Assembly (NCBI GenBank): GCA_958295895.1 | Contig: CATQHI010000011.1 | Span: 124,001-188,000 of the forward strand | Source of the DNA: Saprospiraceae bacterium | GTDB lineage: Bacteria; Bacteroidota; Bacteroidia; Chitinophagales; Saprospiraceae | Direction: 5' to 3' | Length of the DNA: 64,000 nt | In this document: positions 42,760 through 54,357 of the stretch, piece by piece | Numbering within the stretch: position 1 is the first letter of the stretch | How the letters are laid out: every line of letters starts with the position of its first letter | Position numbers and translations under genes: made by a program | The notes under the pieces: model-generated | Databases searched by the model: none | What the model saw: the letters and a program-made list of their open reading frames with translations, nothing else | What the model was told of the DNA's origin: nothing

Positions 42760-44118
42760 ATGAAAGGATTACTCACCGCCACCTTCTTCTTCCTATCCCT
42801 GTTTGCCCTAGCCGAGCCGGTGGGCTTCGGCTGGACGGCCGAAGAAAACTCCGAGCAGGAGGCCTACATCGAGCGCTACAAAACCATCGCCATGCAGGAG
42901 ATGGAGCGCGCCGGGATCCCCGCCAGTATCAAACTCGCCCAGGGCATCCTGGAGAGCAATTCCGGTCAGAGCTACCTGGCCCGCACGGCCAAGAACCACT
43001 TCGGCATCAAGTGCGGCACGAACTGGAACGGCGACAAAGTCTTCCGTGAGGATGACGACTACGACGACCGCGGCCGGCTCACCAAGAGTTGCTTTCGGCA
43101 GTACCGCAATGCAGATGCCAGCTACGTGGCCCATTCGGAGTTCCTGCGCGATCCCCGTAAGAGCTTCCGCTACGGATTTCTCTTTCGCCTCGAACCAACC
43201 GACTACAAGGCCTGGGCGCGCGGCCTGCGCAAGTCGGGCTACGCCACCAACCCCCGCTACCCCGAGCTACTGATCACCCTCATCGAACGCCACAAGCTCT
43301 ACCAGTACGACGTGCCGGGCGCCACCACGCCGGTCAACATCGAGGTACCGGTAGAGGAGGCCATCACGGGCATTCTACAGCAGAACGACGTGAGCTACTT
43401 CGTCAGCGAGGCTCCCCTTACCGTGCAGCAGATCGCCCAGCAGGTCGACCTGAGCGTACGCCGGCTGCTCGACTACAACGAAGGACTCGTCTCCGGCAGC
43501 CAGCTTGTCGACGGCAGGGAGCGCATCTACCTACAGAAGAAGCGGCGCAGCTACCGTGGGGGGGAGCGCTACCACACCGTGGCCGCCGGCGAAACCCTCT
43601 ACGACATCGCCCAGCGTTACGGCCTACGCCTCAGTAACCTGGCCCGCCGCAACCGACTGGGCGAGCAGGCCGATCCGGCTACGGGTGAGCAGATCAAACT
43701 GCGGGGCAGCCGGGTACGCTCGGCGCCGCGCCTGGAGTCGACCAGTACGGTCCGGCCCCCTACCATAGAGGTGGCACCGGCGGCCCCGGCGGACCGTCCT
43801 ACAACTGCTACTTCGCCGGCGGCGGCGGCGGAGGATAACGATGGCTTTTTGGATATGGGAGCGCCCATCTCACCCAATACCCCCGTGCCGGAGCCGGCTC
43901 CCCGCCCCGCGGCCGTTCCCGAGCAGCCGGTGATCGTGCCACCGGCCCAGACACCCACACTGAGTCCGGCTCCCGGCGCGGGCTACCACGCGGTGCAGTC
44001 CGGCGATACCCTCTACGGCATCAGCCGCAAGTACGGAGTGAGCGTAGACGAGTTGAAGCGCCTCAATGCCCTGACGGGCAATACCATCTCGGTGGGGCAA
44101 CAGCTGCGCATCCGCTAA
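42760..44118 (+). CDS. Glucosaminidase (GH73-type) with LysM domains
   Basis: After a signal peptide (MKGLLTATFFFLSLFALA) comes a FlgJ-like glucosaminidase domain (about 35-180): AGIPASIKLAQGILESNSGQ with the catalytic Glu, KNHFGIKCGTNWNGD, and FRQYRNADASYVAHSEFLRD. The second half holds a degenerate LysM-like module (about 207-260), a LysM at about 270-312 (YHTVAAGETLYDIAQRYGLR), a Pro-rich linker and a final LysM (YHAVQSGDTLYGISRKYGVS). It should cut peptidoglycan glycan strands. It starts a plus-strand run with a barrel gene nine bases on and comF. Confidence 0.9.
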   Translation: MKGLLTATFFFLSLFALAEPVGFGWTAEENSEQEAYIERYKTIAMQEMERAGIPASIKLAQGILESNSGQSYLARTAKNHFGIKCGTNWNGDKVFREDDDYDDRGRLTKSCFRQYRNADASYVAHSEFLRDPRKSFRYGFLFRLEPTDYKAWARGLRKSGYATNPRYPELLITLIERHKLYQYDVPGATTPVNIEVPVEEAITGILQQNDVSYFVSEAPLTVQQIAQQVDLSVRRLLDYNEGLVSGSQLVDGRERIYLQKKRRSYRGGERYHTVAAGETLYDIAQRYGLRLSNLARRNRLGEQADPATGEQIKLRGSRVRSAPRLESTSTVRPPTIEVAPAAPADRPTTATSPAAAAEDNDGFLDMGAPISPNTPVPEPAPRPAAVPEQPVIVPPAQTPTLSPAPGAGYHAVQSGDTLYGISRKYGVSVDELKRLNALTGNTISVGQQLRIR

Positions 44119-44127
44119 CTTCGGGCC

Positions 44128-44897
44128 ATGCGTGTACTGCTGTGGCTGTGTTGTTTTGTGCCCCTGTGGCTAGGTGCCCAGTTGATCGACGAGGAGGGGG
44201 TATACGGGGAGGACTGGGGAGGATACTTCTACGGGCTACGTGGCGGACTGAGTCTGGGTAGCCAGGACTGGTCGAACATCGAAACGGAACTGCGGCTGGG
44301 TTTTCACGGCGACGTGTTTTACGAGACGCTGTCGCCTAATTCGCCCTTTAGCTTCTGGGCGCAGCTGGGCTACCACCAGCGGGGTAGCCGGATCAGTCGG
44401 CGGCGAGTGCTAACCTTCCAGGGCAATCAGGTGCGGCTGCCGGCCGACGGCTTTGTGTTCAATAATATTTCGTTCGCGCTGGGGGGGAAGCAGGTGGTGA
44501 AGTTTCTGGGGCTGGCCGACGTATACTACCTGCTTGGGCTGCGTGCCGAGTACAACGTAAGTACGAACCTGGGTGAGTACGACCGTCTGAGCGGAACCCA
44601 GGGCATCGCCTTTCGGCAAAACTACCCGGTGGATAGCTACGAGTTCATCAACCGCTTCGTGTACGGCGTGTCGGCGGGGGGTGGCATCAACCTGCCCCTT
44701 AGCGATAAGCTCGGTGGCTTCGTAGAGTTGGTGATCCAGCCCGACCTGAACTTTCAGTACAACCAGGGGGCCATCAACAACGTAATCAATCCCACGGGGC
44801 CGGGCAATACGACCATCGGCGAGCGGGCCATCCGCAATGTGAGTATCGAGCTTTCGGTGGGCCTGCGGCTACTGCGCAAGTGGACCTACGTCAACTG

Positions 44898-44898
<1 letters not shown>
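44128..44898 (+). CDS. Hypothetical outer-membrane beta-barrel protein
   Basis: A signal peptide (MRVLLWLCCFVPLWLGAQ) is followed by alternating polar/hydrophobic strands rich in Tyr, Gly and Phe (FYGLRGGLSLGSQDW, FINRFVYGVSAGGGINLPLS, VSIELSVGLRLLRKW). This suits an eight-strand or similar outer-membrane barrel of the PorT/OmpW-like kind widespread in Bacteroidota. Function unknown. The stop TGA overlaps the comF start as ATGA, so the two are coupled. Confidence 0.75.
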
Positions 44899-47122
<2,224 letters not shown>

Positions 47123-47124
47123 TC

Positions 47125-47175
47125 GTAGCGACGGGTTAGCTGCGCTGCTTCCTTCGGAGGTCAGCCGTCACGCTG
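47125..47175. repeat. GTAGCGACG palindrome, copy 3 (degenerate)
   Basis: GTAGCGACGG at 47125-47134 and AGCCGTCACGCTG at 47163-47175 match the arms of copies 1 and 2 with changes and a 28-base loop. It lies in the gap of two converging genes, overlapping the stop of the minus-strand one. Confidence 0.45.
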
Positions 47176-48531
47176 CCTGGTGCGCCTGCTCAGTACCGCG
47201 TCAGTAAGTGCGCGCGCACTACGTTCCAAATCAATATCCAGCACCTCCCGGTTCACCCGCAGCACCCGCTCGCGAGCCTCGATCGGCAGCCCCCGGTAGC
47301 CGTGAAGGGCACCGAGTATGGCTCCGGTCACTGCGGCCACGGTATCGTTGTCACGCCCGTAATTTGTTACAAACTCCATGGCGGATTGGAACTGATAGTT
47401 GGAGAAAAGTAGGGCCGTCAAATTGATGAGGTGTATTTCACCGGCATGAAAGGGGACGTCCTGGCGCGCCTCGGCCAGCAACTCGTAAGCACGCTGCGTT
47501 TGGGCGAAGGTGAGGGTGTCGTAGGCGTAGGCTGGAGGTAGCTCGAGGTCCATGGCACGAGCGTCCGCTAGCGTAACCCGTCGGGCGGAGCGAACAATAG
47601 CGCGGGCCTGTTTAAATTGCTGGTAGGCTACTCGGCCCAACAGTCGCGACCGAAAAAAGCCCTCGGGGTCGACCTCGCGCATCACGCGCAGGAAGTCACC
47701 GGGACCGGCCTGAGGCAGGAAAGCTACCGCCGTCAGAGCCGCCGTGAGCCCCGTGATGTCGCGGGCATACCCCAGGTCGAAGAGGCCAATCGTGTAGGCG
47801 GCGGAATACGCCCTCTCCGGCCGGCCCGGAAAGGCGGCACCCACGACCGGGGCATACAGCATACCGGCACAGGATACCTCCCCCCCGTAGAAGCGGGAAA
47901 GGGCATTGCGGTAGCCATCGAGGTCTCCGTCGGCGTAGGCGCGGGTGACCCGGGCCCACTCCTGCAGCCAGGTGACGCGGCGCATGGCATCCTCCAGGGG
48001 CTCGGGATCAAGACCGCTGGTCTGCCGAAGTTCATCTACGCTAATGGCGTACCGCGCGTTGAGAAACTCGCTGAAGCGGGTGGCGTCGAGCATTAGCGGA
48101 TGGTTGCGTCCCCGGTAGTCGTGCTCCGCAACGGCAAAATCGACCAGCAGGGCCTTCCAGCGCGTATCGTCGGTACCGGCACCGGGGGGTAGGTTGTAGT
48201 TCCAGGGCCCCTCGGGGCTAGGCTCGCGCAGCACGAGCCCTAGGCTGTCGACGTGCCCGTACTCATCGCCGATGTCCGAGCGCGTCCACATCTCGGTGGG
48301 TGCCCCCATGGCATCGCCGATGGCCGATCCCACCAAACTACCCAGTATTTTGTCGTACAGCATACTATCCGTTAGCTGCTCCTCCTGGTAGTCAGTCTCA
48401 CGGTAATCAGCAATCGGTTCGGTGGGGGGGGATGGCAACGGGATGGGTGGATCGGCAGTGCAGGAGGTGGCAATCAGCAATAGCACCATCGCTGCCAGCC
48501 AGTTACCCGCCGGGGACAGGAAACGAGTCAT
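47161..48531 (-). CDS. ADP-ribosylglycohydrolase-family protein with a lipoprotein signal
   Basis: The catalytic fold is read from GSLVGSAIGDAMGAPTEMW, GAGTDDTRW and GRDNDTVAAVTGAILGAL, which supply the acidic residues holding two magnesium ions in DraG/ARH enzymes. These remove ADP-ribose from proteins or small molecules. The start at 48531 gives MTRFLSPAGNWLAAMVLLLI then ATSC, a lipobox-like site, so the enzyme is predicted outside the cytoplasm, where ADP-ribosylation targets are not expected. A hydrolase for nucleoside or sugar adducts is the alternative. A terminator lies 37 bases upstream of its ATG. Confidence 0.82.
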   Translation of the reverse strand: MTRFLSPAGNWLAAMVLLLIATSCTADPPIPLPSPPTEPIADYRETDYQEEQLTDSMLYDKILGSLVGSAIGDAMGAPTEMWTRSDIGDEYGHVDSLGLVLREPSPEGPWNYNLPPGAGTDDTRWKALLVDFAVAEHDYRGRNHPLMLDATRFSEFLNARYAISVDELRQTSGLDPEPLEDAMRRVTWLQEWARVTRAYADGDLDGYRNALSRFYGGEVSCAGMLYAPVVGAAFPGRPERAYSAAYTIGLFDLGYARDITGLTAALTAVAFLPQAGPGDFLRVMREVDPEGFFRSRLLGRVAYQQFKQARAIVRSARRVTLADARAMDLELPPAYAYDTLTFAQTQRAYELLAEARQDVPFHAGEIHLINLTALLFSNYQFQSAMEFVTNYGRDNDTVAAVTGAILGALHGYRGLPIEARERVLRVNREVLDIDLERSARALTDAVLSRRTRQRDG

Positions 48532-48568
48532 GTACCCTAAAGGTAAGTCTACGGGAGCGACCACAAAC

Positions 48569-48598
48569 AAAAAAGGCCCGCCGGAAAACCGGCGGACC
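48569..48598 (-). terminator. Rho-independent terminator upstream of the ADP-ribosylglycohydrolase gene
   Basis: On the minus strand GGTCCGCCGG pairs with CCGGCGGGCC around TTTT, with one G-U pair that would be a mismatch on the plus strand, and is followed by six T. It therefore works on the minus strand, though no ordinary minus-strand gene lies to its right. An sRNA or an attenuator is implied. Confidence 0.7.
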
Positions 48599-48780
48599 AC
48601 TTACATACACTCACCTTATCTTATTCGCTTAAGTCGTGTGCTTCCATAACCCAGGGTACCGCCATGTGTTTAAAATTAGGCGATTTTTTTGCAATTGTGA
48701 ATTTTATACCCAACTAGGCATATTCCTTTGGGTCTCTGCCTGCAACATTTGCGTACCTTGGCGAGCTAATTCTCACCCCA
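48599..48780 (-). ncRNA. Candidate short leader or sRNA ending at the terminator
   Basis: On the minus strand TTCACA, 17 bases, then TAATTTTA (about 48673-48680) could be a promoter. A 14-codon frame (MAVPWVMEAHDLSE, 48621-48665) follows, and the terminator stem begins 23 bases after its stop. This is a possible leader peptide or small RNA of about 100 bases. The plus-strand promoter of the FKBP gene must lie in the same gap. Confidence 0.35.
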
Positions 48781-49238
48781 TGTACCGACTACTATTTGTA
48801 TTGCTTTCGCTGCCCTGCCTACTCAGTTTGGGGTGTGGAAATAACGAAGATGACTGCCTCAGCAGCAAGATGACGCTCGAGGACTACCGGACCGCAAACA
48901 GCATCCAGGCCACGGAGGGTGATCGGGGCCTTTACTACGTCATTCAGGAACCCGGCGATTCGCTGCGCCCCAAACTTACCAGTGAGGTAGTAGTAAACTA
49001 CAGTGGCTACACTACTGAACGGGACACTTTTGACAGGACGACGGGCAGCCCCCGTAACTTCCGCCTCAGTGGTCTTATTGCAGGCTGGCAGCTCGGTATC
49101 CCCTTGATCGGTAGGGGTGGAAAGATTCAACTATTCGTCCCCTCCGCCCTCGCCTACGGGTCCAGCCAAGTAGGTAACATCTGCCCGAATACCGACCTAA
49201 TCTTCGACATCGAACTGGTCGGCTTTAATGACCAGTGA
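48781..49238 (+). CDS. FKBP-type peptidyl-prolyl isomerase lipoprotein
   Basis: A lipoprotein signal (lipobox SLGC; MYRLLFVLLSLPCLLSLGC) is followed by an FKBP domain of about 110 residues: VVVNYSGYTTERDTFDRT, FRLSGLIAGWQLGIPLIGRG, KIQLFVPSALAYGSSQVGN and PNTDLIFDIELVGF. Such proteins help proline isomerisation during folding in the periplasm. I used the ATG at 48781; the frame is open further upstream but that part is the divergent promoter region. The stop overlaps the methyltransferase GTG start as GTGA. Confidence 0.92.
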
Positions 49239-49756
49239 GGCCGGCACCCATCAGGCAGCTCACCCACCGCGAGATCGAACGGAGTACCCGCCGCTACCCC
49301 ATCACGTTGCTCTGCCCCGACTGGCGCGATCCCCGCAACGTGGGGTCGGTCTTTCGTTTAGCGGATGCCGCCGGACTGGAAAAAATCGTTCTCGCCGGTA
49401 GTACCCCGCAGCCACCCCACCCCAAGATCGCCCGCACGGCCCGCTCGACGGTAAGGGCTGTTCCCTACGCAACCGTCACCGATACCCTGGCCTACCTACG
49501 GCAGGAGCGAGGGGCAGGACGATTGATCCTCGGACTCGAACTTACCGCAACCAGTGAATCCCTCTTCACGTACCGCCTACCTACCGATCGCGATATCATC
49601 CTGGTGGCGGGGACGGAGGTTGGGGGGATCAGCGAAGCGGTGCTTGCCGAGTGCGACGCTACGGTGCACCTACCCATGCACGGACAGAACACCTCCATGA
49701 ACGTAGCTACGGCGCTGAGCGCGGCGGTCTACCTACTGCTTATGCAACTGCAGTAG
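49235..49756 (+). CDS. SpoU/TrmH-family RNA 2'-O-methyltransferase
   Basis: The three motifs of the SPOUT fold are clear: DPRNVGSVFRLADAAGLEKI, IILVAGTEVGGISEAVL and HLPMHGQNTSMNVATALSAA. It methylates a ribose in tRNA or rRNA using S-adenosylmethionine. At 173 residues it lacks the N-terminal substrate-binding domain of RlmB, so it is like the TrmL/TrmH short forms. The GTG start at 49235 overlaps the FKBP stop. The 3' end overlaps the TPR gene by 24 bases, tail to tail. Confidence 0.88.
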   Translation: MRPAPIRQLTHREIERSTRRYPITLLCPDWRDPRNVGSVFRLADAAGLEKIVLAGSTPQPPHPKIARTARSTVRAVPYATVTDTLAYLRQERGAGRLILGLELTATSESLFTYRLPTDRDIILVAGTEVGGISEAVLAECDATVHLPMHGQNTSMNVATALSAAVYLLLMQLQ

Positions 49757-51148
49757 GGCTAGCACGTCGGGGTCACGCTCCAGTTCGGGGTGCCAGTTGA
49801 AGAGTTGCTCCCGCTCCTCGTAGTACTCCCCGAGGGCCTCGTTGAGCAGCACCAGGGCCTGCTTGCGGCGGTTGCAGAGCATTAGGATAGCAACCGTACC
49901 GAAGGCCAGGGCGTCGTCCGTGTACTGCTCGGCCGCATCCTCCAGCATCTTGATCGCGTCGAGCTCGCGGCCGTTCTCGACCAGGAACAGGGCGTAGGAC
50001 ACGTAAGCATCGCTGAACTCTTCCTCCATCTCGATGGCCTTCAGGAAGGCCTGCTCGGCCTCCAGGGGGGCGTTGGTGGCTGAGCTACACAGCGCCAGAC
50101 CGAGCCAGCAGTCGGCCGTATGGTTCGGCAGCTCTACGGCGCGCCCGTAGTTATAGGCCGCTACGCCCCACTTCTCCTGGGCTACGCAGCACTCGGCGAT
50201 GTACTGGTAGATGTCGTACATCTCCGGATCGAGCTCCAGGGCCCGGAAGTACGATTTCTTGGCACCGGCGTAATCTTCCAGTAACTGGTGGCTGCGGCCG
50301 ATACGCATGCAGGTCTCGTAGCTCTCCTCGGCATCATCCGACTCGAAGTAGGCGGTATACCCGCGCAGGGCCTGCTCGTACATCTCCAGGTCGAAGAGTT
50401 TATCGGCGAACTCGAGGTCATAGCCGCTGCGGTCGGGGTTTAGGGAGCGGGCGTTGGCGAAGGCATCGAGGGCGGCCAGGTCATCGCCCCCGTCGTCGTA
50501 CCACATACCCAGGTAGTACCAGGTCAGGTCGTTGAAGGGGTCGCGGTCGGCCTGCCGCTGTAGCATGCGGCCGATGTCCTTACGGAAGGCGTCGAGCTCG
50601 GGGGCGTTGAGCAGTTCGTCGTAGGCGGGCTCCTGGTAGGGATCGAGTCGGATGGCCTCGGACAGGGCCTCGAAGCTTTCGCGAAAGCGGGTCTCCTGCA
50701 TGCAGAGCAGTCCGTCGAAGAAGGCCAGTAGGCTCAGTTTTTCGTCCTCGTCGACCAGGTTATAGAGCTGGTCAAGGGCGGCACGGGCCTCCTCCTGGTG
50801 CTCGAAGTGTACGAACACCTCCAGACGGAGCATCATCACCTCCTCGTCGTTGGGGGCGTAGATATTGAGCTGTTCGAGGGTGGCTAGGGCGTCGTCCTCC
50901 TGTAGGTTGATCTTGTGGATGAGGGCCTTCCACTTGTAAAAGTCGGGGGTATAGGTGTGCTGGCTGATGGCCAGATCGGCTACCTCGAGGGTCTGGTCGT
51001 AGTCGTGCTGACCGAAGTAGTGGATGAGTAGTTCCTCAAATTCCTCCTCCGCTAAAAAGAGCGGGCGTTTTTTTTGGTGGGCGGATTCGTAGCGGGCCAC
51101 GAGGGCCATCAGCGCCGTTTCACGCTGGTCGTTACTTTTTCTGTTCAT
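49733..51148 (-). CDS. Tetratricopeptide-repeat protein
   Basis: From MNRKSNDQRETALMALVARY the protein is a continuous array of about ten to twelve TPR-like helix pairs, for instance YLGMWYDDGGDDLAALDAFA, YRALELDPEMYDIYQYIAE-like FRALELDPEMYDIYQ, and FLKAIEMEEEFSDAYVSYAL. It is acidic and cytosolic. Such proteins scaffold other proteins; partners unknown. The open frame extends to 51619 but that part reads across the start of the opposite gene. In-frame ATGs at 51169 and 51184 are alternatives, the latter being 21 bases after a -7-like TATTTTAG. Confidence 0.8.
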   Translation of the reverse strand: MNRKSNDQRETALMALVARYESAHQKKRPLFLAEEEFEELLIHYFGQHDYDQTLEVADLAISQHTYTPDFYKWKALIHKINLQEDDALATLEQLNIYAPNDEEVMMLRLEVFVHFEHQEEARAALDQLYNLVDEDEKLSLLAFFDGLLCMQETRFRESFEALSEAIRLDPYQEPAYDELLNAPELDAFRKDIGRMLQRQADRDPFNDLTWYYLGMWYDDGGDDLAALDAFANARSLNPDRSGYDLEFADKLFDLEMYEQALRGYTAYFESDDAEESYETCMRIGRSHQLLEDYAGAKKSYFRALELDPEMYDIYQYIAECCVAQEKWGVAAYNYGRAVELPNHTADCWLGLALCSSATNAPLEAEQAFLKAIEMEEEFSDAYVSYALFLVENGRELDAIKMLEDAAEQYTDDALAFGTVAILMLCNRRKQALVLLNEALGEYYEEREQLFNWHPELERDPDVLALLQLHKQ

Positions 51149-51307
51149 ACCGAGTAGCGCCCCCGGCATAGCCTCCTGGGCCATTGGCTGGGGATCGTGG
51201 CTAAAATACGAATTCCGGGGCAGAAAGTTGCGCAGTACTTTTACCCCCCTAGCAAATACCAGGCCCCTGCCGGCCACGTTAACACCCTCCGCTACCAAAC
51301 CGACACG
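51149..51307. other. Divergent promoter region of the TPR and SPOR genes
   Basis: TATTTTAG on the minus strand (about 51205-51212) resembles a -7 box for the TPR gene. No clear box is seen for the plus-strand gene and no further feature. Confidence 0.35.
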
Positions 51308-52666
51308 ATGAGCTGCCCGCGAGCCACCCTGACCGCCTCCCTTCTCCTCCTCAGCTGCTGGCTCCTGGCCCAGGAACTTTACAACGTACGGGTGGGCACG
51401 TTTCAGGACGCCGACGCCGCTGACTTCGCCGATCTGCGCGAACTCGGCTTCGTCTACGGCCTGCCCCGGGAGGCTCCCCTGGTGGAGGTTTACATCGGCA
51501 ACTACTCCACGCAGGAGAAAGCCACCCAGGTCAGCGAGCAGCTCCAAACCAGGGGCTACCGCAACGCCGCCCCCTTCGCCCTGCCCACCACCGGCGATGC
51601 ATCTAGTGCCTACGTCCAAATTGCCCTCCGCGGCCGCGACCGTGACCTGGACTGGCCGGCCCTAGAACGGGCCGGCAAGCTCTCCGTCGACGCTACGGAT
51701 GGCGCGGTAAAGGTGGTGACCGGTCCCTACGCCTCCACGGAGGATGCCACCCAGGCGCTGAGCGACATCCGCGGCCTGGGCTACGCCGATGCCTTCGTCA
51801 AGAACCTAAATCCAAATCGCCTGATCCCGGTCGGCGTATTCGAAACGGGCATCAAAAAGCCACTTATCCCACTCGAATTACGGCAACCCCCCGTGGATAG
51901 CGAGGGGGTCGCTCCCGCACCGGCGCTCCGCGCAACGGACACTGTACCCGCGGCCCCGCCCCCTGTTTCGTCGCCCGGCCGTGACACTGCTCCGCTCGGA
52001 GAAGAAGCCGTAGCCACCGCCGAGCCGCCCACCACCGTGCCCGTACCCCAGCCCCTACGCGTGGACCGGCCCGGACTGCCCGACATCGATATGCGCACCA
52101 AGCGCCACAGCGCCGCCGAACTGCAGCGGGTGCTTAAGGAAAAAGGCTACTACGACGGTGCCGTCGACGGACTCTACGGCCCCGGCACCACCGCCGCCTA
52201 CGAGCAGGCCTGGGCCCAGCTTGCTCCCCTGCGCAAGTACCGCATCCTGGCCGCCGCCGAGGGAGACGGGGCCGCCCCCGGTAACGCCCCCGCCGGCTGG
52301 CCCGAGGTGACCGTAGCCCTGGCCGTTGCCGATGACCTGGCCGCCGGACTCGACAATGCCCAGGCAGTCCAGGAACTTCAGGAAGCGCGGGGCGCCCTAC
52401 TCAACGCCACCGCTCCCCTACCCGCCCCGGACGCCGCCCGCGCCCAAAACTGGGAGACTACGGTGTGGAAGAACCTGGACGAATGGGCCACCGAGGACCC
52501 TCTCCACGCCCAGCTACTCACCGCCCTACGCGTGGCCTACTACCAGTCGCAAGTGCGGCTAGAGGCCATGTACCAGCAGCGCGGCATGGACGCGATCGCG
52601 GCGCGGGATCTGGCTACGGCGAGTCTACAGAACATGCTCTCCGCCCAGCTCGACCGCTTCCTCTAA
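51308..52666 (+). CDS. Secreted protein with SPOR-like repeats and a peptidoglycan-binding domain
   Basis: After a signal peptide (MSCPRATLTASLLLLSCWLL) two SPOR-like modules follow (about 22-95 and 98-165; YNVRVGTFQDADAADFADLR, VKVVTGPYASTEDATQALSD). A Pro/Ala linker, partly made of the GC-rich repeat (TVPAAPPPVSS), leads to a PG-binding-1 type domain (HSAAELQRVLKEKGYYDGAV then DGLYGPGTTAAYEQA) and a helical C-terminus that I cannot assign. It is likely a cell-wall or division-site protein. It ends one base before the obg stop on the other strand. Confidence 0.75.
   Translation: MSCPRATLTASLLLLSCWLLAQELYNVRVGTFQDADAADFADLRELGFVYGLPREAPLVEVYIGNYSTQEKATQVSEQLQTRGYRNAAPFALPTTGDASSAYVQIALRGRDRDLDWPALERAGKLSVDATDGAVKVVTGPYASTEDATQALSDIRGLGYADAFVKNLNPNRLIPVGVFETGIKKPLIPLELRQPPVDSEGVAPAPALRATDTVPAAPPPVSSPGRDTAPLGEEAVATAEPPTTVPVPQPLRVDRPGLPDIDMRTKRHSAAELQRVLKEKGYYDGAVDGLYGPGTTAAYEQAWAQLAPLRKYRILAAAEGDGAAPGNAPAGWPEVTVALAVADDLAAGLDNAQAVQELQEARGALLNATAPLPAPDAARAQNWETTVWKNLDEWATEDPLHAQLLTALRVAYYQSQVRLEAMYQQRGMDAIAARDLATASLQNMLSAQLDRFL
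51943..51963 (+). repeat. Dispersed GC-rich repeat, copy 9 (inside a gene)
   Basis: The plus strand reads TGTACCCGCGGCCCCGCCCCC, one mismatch to the reverse-complement core; in the SPOR gene frame it encodes VPAAPPP in the linker. Confidence 0.7.
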
Positions 52667-53704
52667 TTACTCCTCCTCCATGGCCCGCTGGCGGCCGTCG
52701 TACTGCTCGCGCTGCTCGATGATGAGGCCGTAGAGTAGGTCCTTCAGCTCGGTAATGCCCTCGCCGGTGACGCTGGATACATACAGTGTTGGTTGCCCCT
52801 TGGGGACCTCGTGGGCACGCAAAGCCTTGAGCTCCTCATCGACCATATCGGCGCGGGTGAGGGCCAGGACGCGGGGCTTATCCAGTAGCTCGGGGTTATA
52901 CTGCTCGAGCTCGTGGAGCAGCGTCTGGTACTGTCCGCGGAGGTCATCGGCATCGGCCGGGATGCAGAACAGCAGGGTGGCGTTGCGCTCGATGTGGCGC
53001 AGGAAGCGGTGACCGAGCCCCTTACCCAGGTGGGCATCTTCAATGATGCCCGGGATATCGGCCATGGCAAACGAGCGACCGTCGCGGTACTGCACCATAC
53101 CGATGTTGGGCACGATGGTGGTAAATTCGTAGTTGGCGATCTCGGGTTTGGCGGCGGTGAGTACGGACAGGAGGGTAGATTTACCTACGTTCGGCAGGCC
53201 CACCAGACCGACATCGGCCAGCACCTTGAGCTCCAGGATGTACCACCCTTCGCTGCCATCCTCGCCGGGTTGGGCGTAATCGGGGCTCTGATTGGTGCTC
53301 GACTTAAAGTGGGAGTTGCCGAGTCCGCCGCGACCGCCCTCGACCAGGATACGCTCCTTGCCGTGGTCGGTGACCTCGAAGAGCGTCTCGCCGGTCTCGG
53401 CATCACGAGCGATGGTGCCCAGGGGAACGTCCAGGATCACATCGGCTCCCGTGGACCCGGACTTATTATTCTCGCCGCCGCGCTGCCCGGGCTCGGCGCG
53501 GATGTGCTTTTTGTACTTGAACTGTAGCAGCGTCCACAGGTTGCGGTTGCCGCGCAGGATGATGTGGCCGCCCCGACCGCCATCGCCGCCGTCGGGCCCG
53601 CCCTTCGGAATGCCCTTGGCCCGGTAAAAATGCTTGGAGCCCGCCCCGCCGCTGCCGGAGGTCAGGTTGATCTTTACGTAATCGACGAAGTTTGCGCGTG
53701 CCAT
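52667..53704 (-). CDS. obg: GTPase Obg (CgtA)
   Basis: The glycine-rich Obg fold (1-158; [32 protein letters not shown]) is followed by the G domain with [10 protein letters not shown] (near 168), DIPGII (near 216), TRAD (near 285, in place of NKxD) and SSVTGEG. It is a ribosome-associated GTPase involved in 50S assembly and stress control. The length of 345 residues is normal and the variable C-terminal tail is short. It lies directly downstream of adk with 16 bases between, a typical Bacteroidota pair. Confidence 0.96.
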   Translation of the reverse strand: MARANFVDYVKINLTSGSGGAGSKHFYRAKGIPKGGPDGGDGGRGGHIILRGNRNLWTLLQFKYKKHIRAEPGQRGGENNKSGSTGADVILDVPLGTIARDAETGETLFEVTDHGKERILVEGGRGGLGNSHFKSSTNQSPDYAQPGEDGSEGWYILELKVLADVGLVGLPNVGKSTLLSVLTAAKPEIANYEFTTIVPNIGMVQYRDGRSFAMADIPGIIEDAHLGKGLGHRFLRHIERNATLLFCIPADADDLRGQYQTLLHELEQYNPELLDKPRVLALTRADMVDEELKALRAHEVPKGQPTLYVSSVTGEGITELKDLLYGLIIEQREQYDGRQRAMEEE

Positions 53705-53720
53705 GCCCCCCTTGTTCTGC

Positions 53721-54302
53721 TTAGTCCTGTGCCGCCGGGCCTACGATATTGGCGATGGCGGCGGCCACCTCGCTGGGTGACTGCGCGCCATTGACGCGGT
53801 GGGCCAGGCCCAGCTGATCGTAGAAGTCGAATACCGGCGCGGTGTAGTTGATGAAATTCTCGTAGCGGGTGCGGATCACGTCCTCCTTGGCGTCATCGGC
53901 CCGCCCGCTGGTGGCCGCCCGGCCCAGAATGCGCTGTACGATGGTGTCGACATCAACGTCCAGCAGAACGAGGGCGTTGATGCTAGCCTGCTTTTCCTCC
54001 ATCATATCGTTGAGCTCGGCGGCCTGGGGGTCGGTACGGGGGAAGCCATCGAAGATGATGCCGGCCACGTCCGGGTGCTGCTCTACGCGCTTGCGCAGCA
54101 TGGCGATGGTGACCTCGTCGGGGACCAGGTCGCCGCGATCCATGTACTTACGGGCCTCCTGCCCCAGGGGGGTACGGCGACTCAGCTCCTCGCGAAACAT
54201 ATCACCGGTACTGATGTGTAGAAAACCGTGCTGCTTGACGAGGAAGTCGGCCTGGGTGCCCTTGCCCGATCCCGGTGGGCCGAAGAGGATCAAATTATAC
54301 AT
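53721..54302 (-). CDS. adk: Adenylate kinase
   Basis: The start at 54302 ([20 protein letters not shown]) puts the P-loop at residues 7-15. [18 protein letters not shown], the NMP-binding region, and [20 protein letters not shown], a short LID without zinc Cys, follow. At 193 residues it is the short-LID form. It balances AMP, ADP and ATP. The frame upstream to 54407 is open but out of the known homology. A perfect -7 box lies 24 bases upstream. Confidence 0.96.
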   Translation of the reverse strand: MYNLILFGPPGSGKGTQADFLVKQHGFLHISTGDMFREELSRRTPLGQEARKYMDRGDLVPDEVTIAMLRKRVEQHPDVAGIIFDGFPRTDPQAAELNDMMEEKQASINALVLLDVDVDTIVQRILGRAATSGRADDAKEDVIRTRYENFINYTAPVFDFYDQLGLAHRVNGAQSPSEVAAAIANIVGPAAQD

Positions 54303-54325
54303 ACGCGTGCGGGGTGAGTGGGCGG

Positions 54326-54333
54326 CAAATATA
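54326..54333 (-). promoter_or_regulatory. -7 element of adk
   Basis: On the minus strand TATATTTG matches TANNTTTG perfectly, 23 bases before the adk ATG. It probably drives adk and obg together. Confidence 0.6.
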
Positions 54334-54357
54334 GGTTTTGGAGGGCGGTTAAGGGGG

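Noticed and set aside
51149-51619. N-terminal extension of the TPR protein
   Set aside because: The extra 157 codons read antisense across the start of the SPOR gene and carry no TPR pattern; a start at 51148-51184 fits better.
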